Shown here piece after piece: positions 35,378 to 46,235 of a stretch of DNA of 64,000 bases (its first letter is position 1; each line of letters opens with the position of its first letter). A program made the position numbers and the translations under genes. Source of the stretch: Topomyia yanbarensis (taxonomy: Eukaryota > Arthropoda > Insecta > Diptera > Culicidae); the NCBI RefSeq assembly GCF_030247195.1, contig NC_080672.1:391051037-391115036 (forward strand), read 5' to 3'. The notes under the pieces are model-generated. The model searched no databases and was not told where the DNA came from. It saw only the letters and a list, made by a program, of their open reading frames with translations.

Positions 35378-36460
35378 GTATTAGACTGCCCAGAAAAATA
35401 ATGAATTTTTGAAAACTCAATCGGCCCACCCCTGAGTCGACTCCCACCAGGAGAACTTGTACCAAATTTGAAGCAAATTGGACAAGTCTAGCTACCGGAC
35501 CAACGTGCTTGAAGTTTGTATGTGATTTTTCGACTATATATATGGAGAAAATCCACTAACTAGCATTTTCGCCGCTAGGTGGCACTGTATGCATCGTATT
35601 ATCACTGTAAGTGAAAATAAAAAAGATAATTTAATAGTTTACAACTTTGTCGAAGACTGCTAGTCAATCCGGCTTTGTTGAAAGAAGTTATTAAACTTTT
35701 AACGATGTGATGTCTGAGTCAGTTTTGCATGGGGCCTAGCAGTGCTTGGTTGTGTATCAGTGCTCTATTCTCACGAACTATACATACAATGGTTATATAT
35801 AGCTGAATAGTATGTTCAGAAGAATTATGGTACATGATACGAGTTATGTTTTGGTTCGAACATTTTAGTTCCACCTATGACCGCATCGAGAGCGCAAACA
35901 CTAACTTTTGATAGAAGAGAGATTGAATATCAAAATGTTCGGAAAAAATACTGAAAAATGCCTGCTCTACAACTTTGCGGAAGACACCTAATGCATATCT
36001 CTCGCCGTTGAAAAGTTAATGTTGGCGCCCTCTATGTGGAAACATGTGGAACTAAATACTGTAACCATTACCAAGCTCGTATTATTTACGATATTTCTTC
36101 TGAACATGTTATTGAGCTAAACTGGCTCAGACATCACTTCGTTAAAAGTTTAATAACTTCTTTCAACAAAGCCGGATTGACTAGCAGTCTTCGACAAAGT
36201 TGTAGACAATTAAATTATTTTTTTTTATTTTCACCTGCAATGAAAATACGATGCATACAGTGCTACCTAGCGGCGAAACTACAAGCTAGTGGATTTTCTC
36301 CATGTAAATTGTCGAAAAATCCCATGCAAACTTCAGGCTCGTTGGTCCGGTAGCTAGACTTGTCCGATTTGCTTTAAATTCGGAGCAAACACTCCTGGTG
36401 GGACTAGAAATCAACTCAGGGGTGGGCCAATAGGGGTCATTTTTTCTTGTCACTCTATTG
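35378..36460. mobile_element. 1.1-kb near-complete palindrome (fold-back element)
   Basis: Left arm about 35378-35955 and right arm about 35960-36460 are inverted copies almost to the centre. Diagnostic shared runs include GACAAGTCTAGCTACCGGAC, CTATGCATCGTATT-like sequence and GTCGAAGACTGCTAGTCAAT. The outer ends approximate CAATAGAGTGACAAGAAAAA. No open frame of note. A second, split copy lies at 26403-27676. Confidence 0.8.
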
Positions 36461-36479
36461 AGCATGGATAGCTGCCATC

Positions 36480-37335
36480 TAGTCATCAGCTAGTCATCAT
36501 GCTCATGCTTATACTTAAAACAACAAATTTATTTTTTGAAATTTCCTCTATTCCGTACATTGTTCAGCTTATGTTTAGGCCAAAGCGACTTTGCCTATAG
36601 TCATTAGTGATTTACAACTGCAGATCCAAGTAACTTACCCATTTTAAAAAGTTTTGCATCATCTTGAGATCATAGAGATATGGTATATATGGAAATTTAC
36701 TGTGTGACCACACTCTTCAACCCCTAATTCCAGAAACGGTACTCTGATCGACAAAAATATTTAGTTTGTACATATCAGTTCAGCTATCTCAGTCCTCTGC
36801 GCCGGGTTTAGTTTACCGATTTTGAAAGTGATTGCATATCTATATGAGAAAAGCAAAATGACATTCAGTTACCAGTGTACCAAACGTTCTGTGACTGTCG
36901 ATTTTTATCGAGTGCTGAAGAAGTCTCAAACGACGGATCCAAACGTTGGCCAAGATAAACAAATAATCGACGCATTTTGTAATTTTGACTGTACTGCCGG
37001 AACTTACCCTAGGTTATGTAACCACCAGTCGAAAACATTCCGTCTTATATTAAAACAACTTTAAAACTTTAGAATCATGCAAAATATGATCTCATTTGAG
37101 TTCATAAAAATCTAGCTTGATCATTTTTTATTTGTACACATGTATTAAAATCTAATGAAAACTTTCTAATGCATTCCGCAATATAAAGAGTTGTTGCATA
37201 TTATATATTGAAGCGTTATGAGAAGAACTGCGTGGATGTATCGCGCTTATTCTCCCCAAACACATACACAATCTAACATCCTCTTTCCTCTTCCCTAAGG
37301 CAAAAAACACTTGGGCGAAAATCAATTATAGAATT
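36480..37335. other. Non-coding stretch, no gene recognised
   Basis: No supportable coding region or element end. Confidence 0.4.
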
Positions 37336-37485
37336 TGCGTTTCGACTTTGTCTCATCAGAATCCGACACCAACTTAATGACATGACTAAGCTAGCGCCGG
37401 ATTGACGTTAGTGCCAAAAAACGGACACATAAATTGTTTTCCTGAGCAAACATCTGTCAGCAGGCGTGACGTCAAGTTTCAGAAC
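37336..37485 (+). repeat. Partial copy of the 'TTCGTCTCATCAG' fold-back family
   Basis: Opens TTCGACTTTGTCTCATCAGA and continues ATCCGACACC…CTAAGCTAGCGCC…GACGTTAG. It matches the left arm of the complete fold-back copy at 60328-60701 and the copy at 51676-51880. Confidence 0.7.
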
Positions 37486-37514
37486 AAATCTTTCAAAAAA
37501 GTACGCCGTATACG

Positions 37515-37560
37515 CCAATCTACTCTGAAATAATTACATGATTATTTCAGAGTAGATTGG
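37515..37560. repeat. Perfect 20-bp-arm hairpin at the 5' side of the LINE
   Basis: 37515-37534 and 37541-37560 are exact reverse complements separated by TACATG. The right arm lies inside the open frame that leads into the retrotransposon ORF, so it marks or overlaps the 5' junction of that element. Confidence 0.85.
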
Positions 37561-40500
37561 CACAACTACAATTTCAGTCTGCCGTCAGCTGGAAACCTCC
37601 TGAGGAGCACTCCAACTTCCATCACGGGTGCTACCAATTCATGCAGTTCACCCGCGCCTTCTGCCGTTAGCAGTCATTCCAGTCGCCCCGGTGTGCATCC
37701 CAGACGACGGAATCAAGGAGTGCCGGTCAGCCTTCCGTGTCTAAAATCGTCACCCATCCACTTATACTATCAAAATGTGGGTGGCATGAATTCCTGTGCA
37801 AATACCTATCGCCTAGCTACCTCGGACTGCTGTTACGACATTATCGCATTGACAGAAACATGGCTAAATGAGCAGACCCTTTCCAGCCAGGTGATTTGCT
37901 CTGACTACGAGGTTCTCAGATGTGACCGGAGTCCTCTCAACAGCCACAAATCCTCCGGAGGCGGTGTTTTGCTCGCTGTGCGTCGTGGATTAAAAGTTCA
38001 ACATATAACAAATGATGCTTGGAGCAGCATCGAACAAGTATGGGCAGCGATAAAATTAGGAAATCGAACATTATATATATGTGTGGTTTATTTCCCTCCC
38101 GATAAAATTCGCGACTCTGCACTAGTTGATTCTCATTCTGAATCATTGACTTCTGTTGTTGCGATGGCGCAACCCACTGACGAAATCATGATCCTCGGCG
38201 ATTTCAACCTTTCTACAATAAAGTGGCGTTCCATTCATAACGGATTTCTACAACCCGACCCAGACGAATCAGTTTTTCATCCTGGCAGCATTACTCTTCT
38301 GGATGGCTATAGCACGGCTACACTTCTGCAGATTAACAGCACAACGAACGAGAACGACCGGATTTTAGATCTATGCTTCGTTAATGCCAGAGATCAATCG
38401 CCGCATATTTCCACCGCCCTCGCCCCGCTAGTAAAGTATGTTCGCCACCATCCGCCTCTTCATCTTACACTCCAGGACGTACCGCCTATGAAGTTTTCGA
38501 GCCACGCGCCCACCGTGTGTTACAATTATAAGCGGGCCGACTATAGCAGCATTTTGAATATTTTACAAAGTATTAACTGGGATTCTGTGCTAAGTAAGGA
38601 TGATGTGAACTCCGCCGCTGAATCGTTCTGCCATATAATGAGCTACCTTATCGATCGTCATGTCCCAAAGTGTAATCAACGAAGTGATCAATCCCCCTGG
38701 CAGACAGCCGAGCTACGTCAGCTAAAAACCGCGAAAAGAGCAGCATTACGAAAGTTTACCAAACGCCGTACCTTGTCACTGAGAGCTTATTATGTAAGGC
38801 TCAATAACGATTTTAAAAAACTGAACAGTTTTTGTTTTTCAAACTATCAACGAAAAATGCAACGTAAGCTTAAGTCTGATCCTAAATCGTTTTGGAGATA
38901 CGTCAATGACCAGCGGAAAGAAACCGGCTTGCCTTCTGCAATGTTTTTGAATGGCGCAGCTGGTCATGATTCACAAGCCATATGCAAATTGTTCGCCTCT
39001 AAATTTGCGAGTGTGTTCGTCAGTGAGACATTGTCCTCGCAGCAGATTGACGTTGCAGCTAGCGGCGTGGCCCAACTCGAACGGTCAGTGAATGAGATTC
39101 GTGTAGAGCACTCGGATATTGTATCAGCAGCATCCAAGCTTAAAGCATCGTCATCTCCCGGGCCAGATGGTGTCCCTGCTGTGTTTTTGAAAAAGTGTAT
39201 ATCTGGTTTGGTGGAACCACTCTGTCAACTATTCAAAATGTCACTGACAACCGCGATTTTTCCTCAATTGTGGAAAGCAGCTTTCATCTTTCCTGTCCAC
39301 AAAAAAGGTGATAAGAGGAACATTGACAATTATAGAGGAATTTCTGCGCTCTGTGCCATTTCCAAGCTCTTTGAGTTAGTCGTGGTGGAGTCAGTGTTTT
39401 TTCACTGTAAGGAATATATTTCTAAAGACCAACATGGATTCATGCCGAATCGATCGACGTCGACGAATCTACTATCTCTAACCTCTTTTGTGTCCGAAGG
39501 GTTCGATGCGAGTCAACAAACTGATGTTATATATACTGACTTATCTGCAGCTTTTGACAAAATCAATCACGATATCGCAATCGCTAAATTGGAAAAACTT
39601 GGCTTCAGTGGATCACTCCTGCGATGGTTCCAATCCTATCTCGTTGGCCGTCAACTCAGTGTGAACATAGGTGATGCATACTCCAAACTATTCTCCGCAA
39701 CGTCTGGAATTCCGCAAGGAAGTCATCTCGGACCTTTGATATTCACTCTCTATTTCAACGATGTAAACTATCAGCTGAAAGGGCCACGGTTGTCGTATGC
39801 AGATGACCTGAAAATTTTCAACAGAATTAAGAGCCGAACGGACGCACTTTATTTGCAGCAGCAATTTGACACTTTCAGCAGATGGTGTGAAAACAACCGA
39901 ATGAATCTGAATCCGGCGAAATGTTCTGTGATATCGTTCTCCAGAAAAAAGGATCCCATTGAGTTTGAATATAACTTGTCTGGAGCTCTTGTTTCCCGGG
40001 TGAGCTGCGTTAAGGATCTTGGAGTGCTGTTAGATTCGAAACTTACATTTAAGAATCACATTTCGTATGTTGTTGGTAAAGCATCGCGAAGCCTGGGCTT
40101 CATCTTCCGTACGGCTAAATCCTTCACAGACATTTATTGTCTCAAAAGCCTCTACTGCTCTTTAGTGCGCTCCACGCTGGAGTATTGTTCGTCAGTCTGG
40201 AACCCGAATTACATGAACAGCAGCGATCGAATTGAAGGCGTTCAAGGAAAATTTATACGGTATGCTCTTCGACGCCTGCCTTGGCGCGATCCTTTTCGTC
40301 TACCAAGCTACGAGAGTCGGTGTCAACTCATCCAGCTCGATACCCTTCAGCACCGTAGAGAAACTGCAAGAGCCTTATTCATCTCTGATCTTCTGTCAGG
40401 ACGCATCGATTCTCCAGATTTATTAGAGCGAGTCAACATCCAAGCAAGGTCCAGAACGTTACGCGGAAACGTTCTTCTGAGAGTGCCGTTTCGACGAACT

Positions 40501-40694
40501 ATTCAAACAGCTAATGCCGCTATCACGGGACTACAACGCCTCTTCAATCGTGTGTCGCACCTGTTCGACTTTCATTTGTCTCGGATAACTTTAAGAAAGC
40601 GATTCCTGCAGTTTTTTAAATGTAATTAATTTAAGTTTCCATCATTGGGGCCGAGTGCGGCCTGTTGATGCGTGCGATAAATAAATAAATAAAG
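37541..40694 (+). mobile_element. Non-LTR retrotransposon (CR1/Jockey-like LINE)
   Basis: About 3.15 kb: one long endonuclease/RT frame, a short 3' UTR with a GGCC-GAGTGC-GGCC hairpin near 40650, and a terminal (ATAA)n-type tail ending about 40694. Lack of RNase H after the RT and the domain wording favour the CR1/Jockey side of LINEs. No ORF1 is visible upstream, so the copy is probably 5'-truncated or uses a single ORF. I could not find a clear target duplication. Confidence 0.85.
37693..40629 (+). CDS. LINE endonuclease-reverse transcriptase, intact frame
   Basis: A frame of about 978 codons without stops or frameshifts; it stays open upstream to 37534, and the first ATG is at the M of GGMNSC (residue 32), so the true start is uncertain. 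APE-type endonuclease, residues about 22-260: YYQNVGGM, LTETWL (E56 metal ligand), GGGVLLAV, LGDFN (D170/N172) and DLCFV. The final motif reads VRHHPPL where SDH is usual. RT, about 480-750: SSPGPDGVP, FPVHKKGDKRNIDNYRGIS, QHGFMPNRST, motif A TDLSAAFDKINHD, motif B GIPQGSHLGPLIF, motif C SYADDLKIF. The catalytic aspartates of A and C are present. The C-terminal region (780-978) has the SLVRSTLEYCSSVWNP block typical of CR1/Jockey-type elements; no RNase H. It would copy the element RNA by target-primed reverse transcription. Confidence 0.92.
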   Translation: MHPRRRNQGVPVSLPCLKSSPIHLYYQNVGGMNSCANTYRLATSDCCYDIIALTETWLNEQTLSSQVICSDYEVLRCDRSPLNSHKSSGGGVLLAVRRGLKVQHITNDAWSSIEQVWAAIKLGNRTLYICVVYFPPDKIRDSALVDSHSESLTSVVAMAQPTDEIMILGDFNLSTIKWRSIHNGFLQPDPDESVFHPGSITLLDGYSTATLLQINSTTNENDRILDLCFVNARDQSPHISTALAPLVKYVRHHPPLHLTLQDVPPMKFSSHAPTVCYNYKRADYSSILNILQSINWDSVLSKDDVNSAAESFCHIMSYLIDRHVPKCNQRSDQSPWQTAELRQLKTAKRAALRKFTKRRTLSLRAYYVRLNNDFKKLNSFCFSNYQRKMQRKLKSDPKSFWRYVNDQRKETGLPSAMFLNGAAGHDSQAICKLFASKFASVFVSETLSSQQIDVAASGVAQLERSVNEIRVEHSDIVSAASKLKASSSPGPDGVPAVFLKKCISGLVEPLCQLFKMSLTTAIFPQLWKAAFIFPVHKKGDKRNIDNYRGISALCAISKLFELVVVESVFFHCKEYISKDQHGFMPNRSTSTNLLSLTSFVSEGFDASQQTDVIYTDLSAAFDKINHDIAIAKLEKLGFSGSLLRWFQSYLVGRQLSVNIGDAYSKLFSATSGIPQGSHLGPLIFTLYFNDVNYQLKGPRLSYADDLKIFNRIKSRTDALYLQQQFDTFSRWCENNRMNLNPAKCSVISFSRKKDPIEFEYNLSGALVSRVSCVKDLGVLLDSKLTFKNHISYVVGKASRSLGFIFRTAKSFTDIYCLKSLYCSLVRSTLEYCSSVWNPNYMNSSDRIEGVQGKFIRYALRRLPWRDPFRLPSYESRCQLIQLDTLQHRRETARALFISDLLSGRIDSPDLLERVNIQARSRTLRGNVLLRVPFRRTIQTANAAITGLQRLFNRVSHLFDFHLSRITLRKRFLQFFKCN

Positions 40695-43320
40695 CTCTAA
40701 CAGTAGAGTCGATTGTTTGCTTGATGCCTTCAACATTTTCTTTAAAATATACTTTAACTAAATTAAACCAATAAAACTCAAACGAACAAAACAAACCGTT
40801 GCGAAAAACTCAAATTCAATTTACCATCCCGTACTTTACTGATTAAACCGACCCAACGGAAAACCCGGCTGAAACACGAACCACTTGCCTACTACAAAGT
40901 AACTTTCCATCCCTTTTCAGCCGAATTCAGCTTCCCCGGCTAAGAGGCGCACAATTTCGCAACAGTACAGCCACCCCCTGTTCCCCTGACTGCTTTACCC
41001 AGCGGACCAATTTGAAGCGCTCATTCTACTACTGCCTTCATTATTCGTTATCCTTGTCGAACCGGCCATCATCATTCGCCCCTTGTTCGCTTGTTAACAC
41101 TTCTGCTGTTTTCCGATAAAGCTGGTCAACGAGTCCGCTGGAGGATCACTATCAATTATCTCGGCAGGATGCAAGAATGGAAGAAACATAACTGGCTTAC
41201 TGTTCTTCTTTCGAGCATCGGTGTCACGTTAAGATAAATGTTAATTGTCTGCCTCTTCTCATGGTGTTGTTTGCTTCAGGGTTTAGCAATGTTTCGACTG
41301 AGACCGAGTTTTAACACGTATTTGATTATTATTATACTTTGATCAAATTCATCCCTTGATGCTGTAGTGATCTCTGCGAATAGAGCTTGACCCACACTGA
41401 AACTATCCAGATTCATACATTACGTGTCATGTTTCTTCAGAGCCCCAATTTGTCGTCATTCTATCAATGTTTTTCAAGCTTCAACCAAACTTTGTCATGT
41501 TTCTGATAGACAAGTCGTGCTAGTTATAAAAAAAGGATGGCCAGCTCTCGTCAGTATCAAATTCAACGGCATTTGAAAATGAAGCCATCGGTAAGTGATC
41601 CTTCCACAGCTTCACAGTTTCCACTTTCTACACCCAATTTATTTTTTGCCGGTTTTTCATCAAACCATTATCATGAATATTGAAAGATTCCAGCCGGTGC
41701 ATTGAACGCTAATGAGTCAATGCGGGTGAGTTTGCATTTAATGCCGTGCAAACAGCGTTGTAAACGTGTATGTCTTCACACTACTACCAGCAGGAAAGCG
41801 CAAGACGAAAAAATCATCAATTATAACTGCTCCAGTGCAAAAATGTGTTTTTTCTTCATCTGCACCGATTTGTAGAAAGACCCTAGATACAATCACGAGA
41901 AAACTTAACTAAACTGTTTCCTACGGTTGAACGGCTTCAAAAGAAAACGTTTCCAGCCAGCGGCAATCCCCCAGTAACCGATATATAAAGTAAACCGGCA
42001 TGTCTATGTACTTACACATCTAATCGGAAGTGTTGTAAAATTCCATAAAACTTTGCATATTTAACCACTTACTTTTTAAATAAAACATTACCCTTTTTCT
42101 CAATTCTTTCACCTAGAGAACAAAATTAAATTTATTTCTGTAGCTATGATTCTTCACTAGAAGATCTGTATATGGCATCACTGCTACAAACCATCAAACC
42201 ACAGCTTCGAAACCTCCACCCAACTACCATGCATCTCTTCATACCCAACTAAACCACCATCAACCGCAGCCACCATTGCATGTATCAATTAAATCATTAA
42301 CTGTTCATGTCTGTAATTCAAATTCTAATTTTCGCTCTCGAAAGGCGCCCGTTCGCCGAAGAGGCCTCAATCGTTCGAAGCTATGCAATATACATGCATC
42401 CTACGCTCTCTTTCATCGTTGCTGATGCTGATGCGCCTACACTGGATGGGAGGATGGGTGCGTCGTACCCAACGTATCCAACGTCGTTTTTCGAATCGGA
42501 ACACAACACCACGTCTGACATTATTGGTGCTAAATCGGAACCCATAAGGTTTTGCTTTACCAACCACCAACAACATAAACAACAGCAGTAACAACAATAA
42601 CAACAACAGTTCTGCTCTACATTCTTCGTACAATGTCTGCTACAAGGGTGCATCCGAGCATACAGATAAGAATTCCTACTCGTACTTTTGACCACTGGCT
42701 GGTTGCTGCCGCCAACTCAACAGGATACGCGCTGGTCGCTTGGCTTGGCTTCCAGCTAAATGGTACCGAACACACCGCAGCCCTCAGCATCATCAAGAGG
42801 GAATGTACTTTCCCTTCGCTAGGAGAGAGAGGACAACTGCAAGCAACTTTTGTGTATCTAACTAATTGATTGCTGCAAAATGGGTCCGGAAATATTTGGA
42901 CGAGTTTCGACTAGTTTTAAAACAGTCTTAACAGCATGCGGGCGACTGGTGTTAGGTTTTTCGATCAGCTAACAAGAATGTGATTAGTATTTTGAGAAGA
43001 GCTGTTGCAACCGTATTAAAGAATCATTAGATTAGGGCTCGTGTTGTGCGAGGTTTGTTATAATCGAATCGTTGGGAATAATTTAAAGTACATTCAAACT
43101 GTGTCTAAGTGGATATTCGAATATCGCAATTGCGGTGTTTTTATGCATGGACATTGGGCACTGCACGGCTGCATGGTCCCTCTGGTAAAACAATATTTGA
43201 ACAAAAAAATCAGTATCGTAGAAGTATACAGTATCGATTACGATTATTTTTATAGTTCGCTCTTCAATTAATAGTTCTCAAAAGATATCTTTTAGTGGGA
43301 TGAATCATTCTTTTTTTTTG
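40695..43320. other. Non-coding stretch, probably unique intron DNA
   Basis: GC-richer than its neighbours and free of recognisable repeats. The 94-codon frame at 42307-42591 ends in a CAA/CAG-rich microsatellite-like tract (about 42565-42610) and overlaps two frames on the other strand; I do not support it as a gene. Confidence 0.4.
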
Positions 43321-43390
43321 GTTTTTGTTGTTAGTGCCAATACCTCATTTAAGACTTTTGGTGGTATCCAACGGGGAAAAAATCCCCCCA

Positions 43391-43845
43391 GAAGCAAGAT
43401 TCGAATTTGCAACCTATGGGACTCCGGCCCAATACACAAACTCTGGGTTATGATGACGTCCCAGAAAGAAACACGATTATCGAATTGGCGACAGTGATCG
43501 TACCCTGCCTACAAAGTCAGATCACACACAACCGCAGCTGCCACCCAACACTTTTGATCCATTTAAACTCCCTGCTAGATACTAAGGCCTGGATTTTTGT
43601 TATCGTCTCGTGTCTATTTTTTTTTAGTTCTTTGCCCATCATACCTCGGTGGGTGATAGAGCTAATCAAGACTGTCGATTTCTGGTCCCTTGCACACTTA
43701 ACGGGAGCAAACCCACCGTTCGAATTACACAAATAATTCATTTTTTTTTGTATTTTACGTAAGTGCCAATTCCTTGAGAGCATAAGGGTTTGTGCATTGG
43801 GTGGGAGTCCCAAGGGTTGCACGTTCGAATCTTGCCTCTAGGAGG
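43391..43845. repeat. Inverted pair of tRNA-like segments
   Basis: 43391-43445 (reverse strand) and 43775-43845 (forward) are inverted relatives. Each reads GTTTGTGYATTGGG…GGAGTCCCA…GGTTGCA, then a TTCGAATCTTGC word that resembles a tRNA B box (GTTCGAATC). An upstream A-box-like GAGCATAAGGGTTTGTGC is present in the right copy. The folding is too poor for a real tRNA. A tRNA-derived SINE or fold-back element is likely. Confidence 0.5.
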
Positions 43846-43859
43846 TATTTTTTAAAACA

Positions 43860-44225
43860 TAATTGCTTTCGCTTAACTCACCATTTCGATCTGATTTACC
43901 CGTTGGGAATTACCAAAAACATTTAAAAAAATGGTTTGTTACGTTAATAAAATCCTCCGAAGATCCCAATGACCCAAATTTATCCGATTTCGCTTTAATT
44001 CAAATTTTAATTTTGAAGTATATTTTTTGCTCGGGGTTCATTTGTCTCTGGTAGAAAAACATTACCACGACTAAATGAATATCGTTGAAACACTCACTAT
44101 CCGGAAGCTTACTCCTTTTTTAAACAAGATAAATTTGGAAATATTCTTTCTATGGGTCTAAAACTTTTTTTTTTATTTTGGAAATGTAAACAAGTAACTA
44201 AAGTTATACCGTGAGCTTGGCGGTG
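43860..44225. other. AT-rich non-coding stretch
   Basis: Nothing recognisable. Confidence 0.35.
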
Positions 44226-44229
44226 GGCT

Positions 44230-46110
44230 CCAGTCAACAATTTTTATGCGGTCATGGTCATACTCGTCCGGAAGCACTCACTCTTAAATACGGAACTTAT
44301 ATACACTAGACAACAAGTCTCAAGGCGCCATATTTGGAAAATCCAGTGAGATAGAACAAGTTACTTTCTTCCTTCATCTGAAGCGTATATTCAAAATAAA
44401 CATCAGAATGATGACACGCGAGAACATTGAAAAACCCATCCGAATATACAAATTTGCTTCTTGGTAATATAAACGAATTCAAACACGCGAAGTTATACAT
44501 ACGCTAGCATACGCGACATCAACACGTCCACGCAATTAAATATGTTAACATAGAACGGCTCGTGTCCTTCGCGATAAGATATATCAGATCACGCATGTTA
44601 TCATGTCATCGCGATTATCTGCGCACACATACGCCCGCCATCTTGCAGACATAGAAACGTTTAGGATCAATTGAATATGTTAGCATTTACGAATTTATGA
44701 ACACCGTTTCAAGCACCAATTTACTCGTGCTCCTCCCCATACGAACACGAATCGGTCACGTCCAGAAGTCACTACCTTTAGTCCTAGCACCTTAGGTCCA
44801 TGTCTTCAGTTCAAACATCTGAGCAGTACACTCAAAATCCATCATCAGATTCGCGGCCCGCATGAATATTCATACATACACACACGATATACAAACGTTC
44901 ACGCGATAAAACACGTTAAAATGGATTCGCTCGAATTCTTCTAGATCACTTTCACACACCTAGATTCGCCATCTCGCAATCATGAAAACGCCCGAGTGAT
45001 TTAGTGCACGTTTTAGCACAACATAGAAATTAGGTCTCAAACGCCAACGTTTGTAGGTCGCGCGATCCGTCACATCCGGAAATTCCTTCCCCTAGAAGCC
45101 CAGGTACAGGCCTTCAGTTGGCCCAATCTAATAAGAAAGGAAAAAATAATGCTCATATACACTAAACAATACGTTCCATGGTGACATAACCGGGAACTCT
45201 AGTGATATGGGAGAACTCACTCTCTTCTAACATCTGAACCGTTCACTGAAAATTAAGAGTCAGTTGCGTGGTCCGCGCGATCATTCAAAATCACACGCGA
45301 ATATGCAAATGACCACATCGCTATAAAAACGAATTTATACAAGCGAAGTAGCACACGGGACAAGCACGTTAACATACAATCGCTTGACCCCTTCACGATC
45401 ATCCACGAACACCTACGCCCGTAATTTTGAAACCACTCCGTTGATTGAGTGAACCCTTGAGCACATATATACTTACAAACGGGTTTTAATCGAGGTAGTA
45501 TGTCCCGTGTTTGCGCGATCATAAATAGGTCACTCCGGAAAGTCCCTACCCCAACCTATCAGTAGCGTCTGGCTCAATTGGCACGTTCCCCATGTTGATC
45601 GGAGATTTGTGCCTTGCCAACCTAAGTTCATACATTTAGTTGGACCAATCACAGAAAACAACGTTTATGTCCACTAGACAACACGTTTCTTGGTGACATC
45701 ATCGAGAACTCTAATATGAAAGAACACATCAAAAATTAAGTATCAGATTCACGGTTATTCACGAATATGCAAATAACCACACGGTTATGAAATCGAATTT
45801 ATACACGCGAAGTAACACACACTCTAGCACACGTGACATGCAAACGCCCACGTCAACATTCAAACGCTCGAGCCCTTCGCGTTGATACACAAAGACGAAT
45901 GAAATCGCGATCATCCACGCACATCTGTGCCCGAGTTTTCACAAACACCGAAACGCCCCTGATGACTTAGAGAACGCTATAGCACCTATAATCGGATTAA
46001 CGCGTTCTCAAGCGCGAACAAATAAACGCTCGTTTCCACGCGATCGTGAGGTCCATACACCCGTACATTTGCACCGTACACTCATTATCACAATCAGAAT
46101 CAGTGCCCGC
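44230..46110 (+). repeat. Degenerate tandem repeat with ~500-bp-scale units
   Basis: Three anchor phrases recur in order. One is ACACTAgACAA near 44309, 45160 and 45678. The second is GCGAAGT-A-CA near 44487, 45337 and 45802. The third is TCGCGATcATC-CGCACA near 44613, 45397 (weaker) and 45911. CGCGA-type words are frequent throughout. The units are highly diverged and vary in spacing (about 510-860 bp). It is not coding and ends against the dispersed repeat at 46115. Confidence 0.6.
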
Positions 46111-46114
46111 TACA

Positions 46115-46232
46115 ATTGACCTTAAGCATTGTGTTAGTGGATGACATTTCCCGTCTCGTCTACAATTATAGTGAGTGATTCTGACAGAGAGCCCTTCCGT
46201 GAACCAAGCTCCACAGTTCCAATAGGATAGTT
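46115..46232 (+). repeat. Dispersed repeat, mate of 6005-6122, abutting the AAAAT array
   Basis: Aligned with 6005-6122. It ends within a few bases of the AAAAT array, so the array may have grown from an A-rich tail of this repeat; that is inference. Confidence 0.65.
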
Positions 46233-46235
46233 CTT

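Noticed and set aside
42307..42591. 94-codon frame ending in glutamine repeats
   Set aside because: The glutamines come from a CAA/CAG microsatellite and competing frames exist on the reverse strand.
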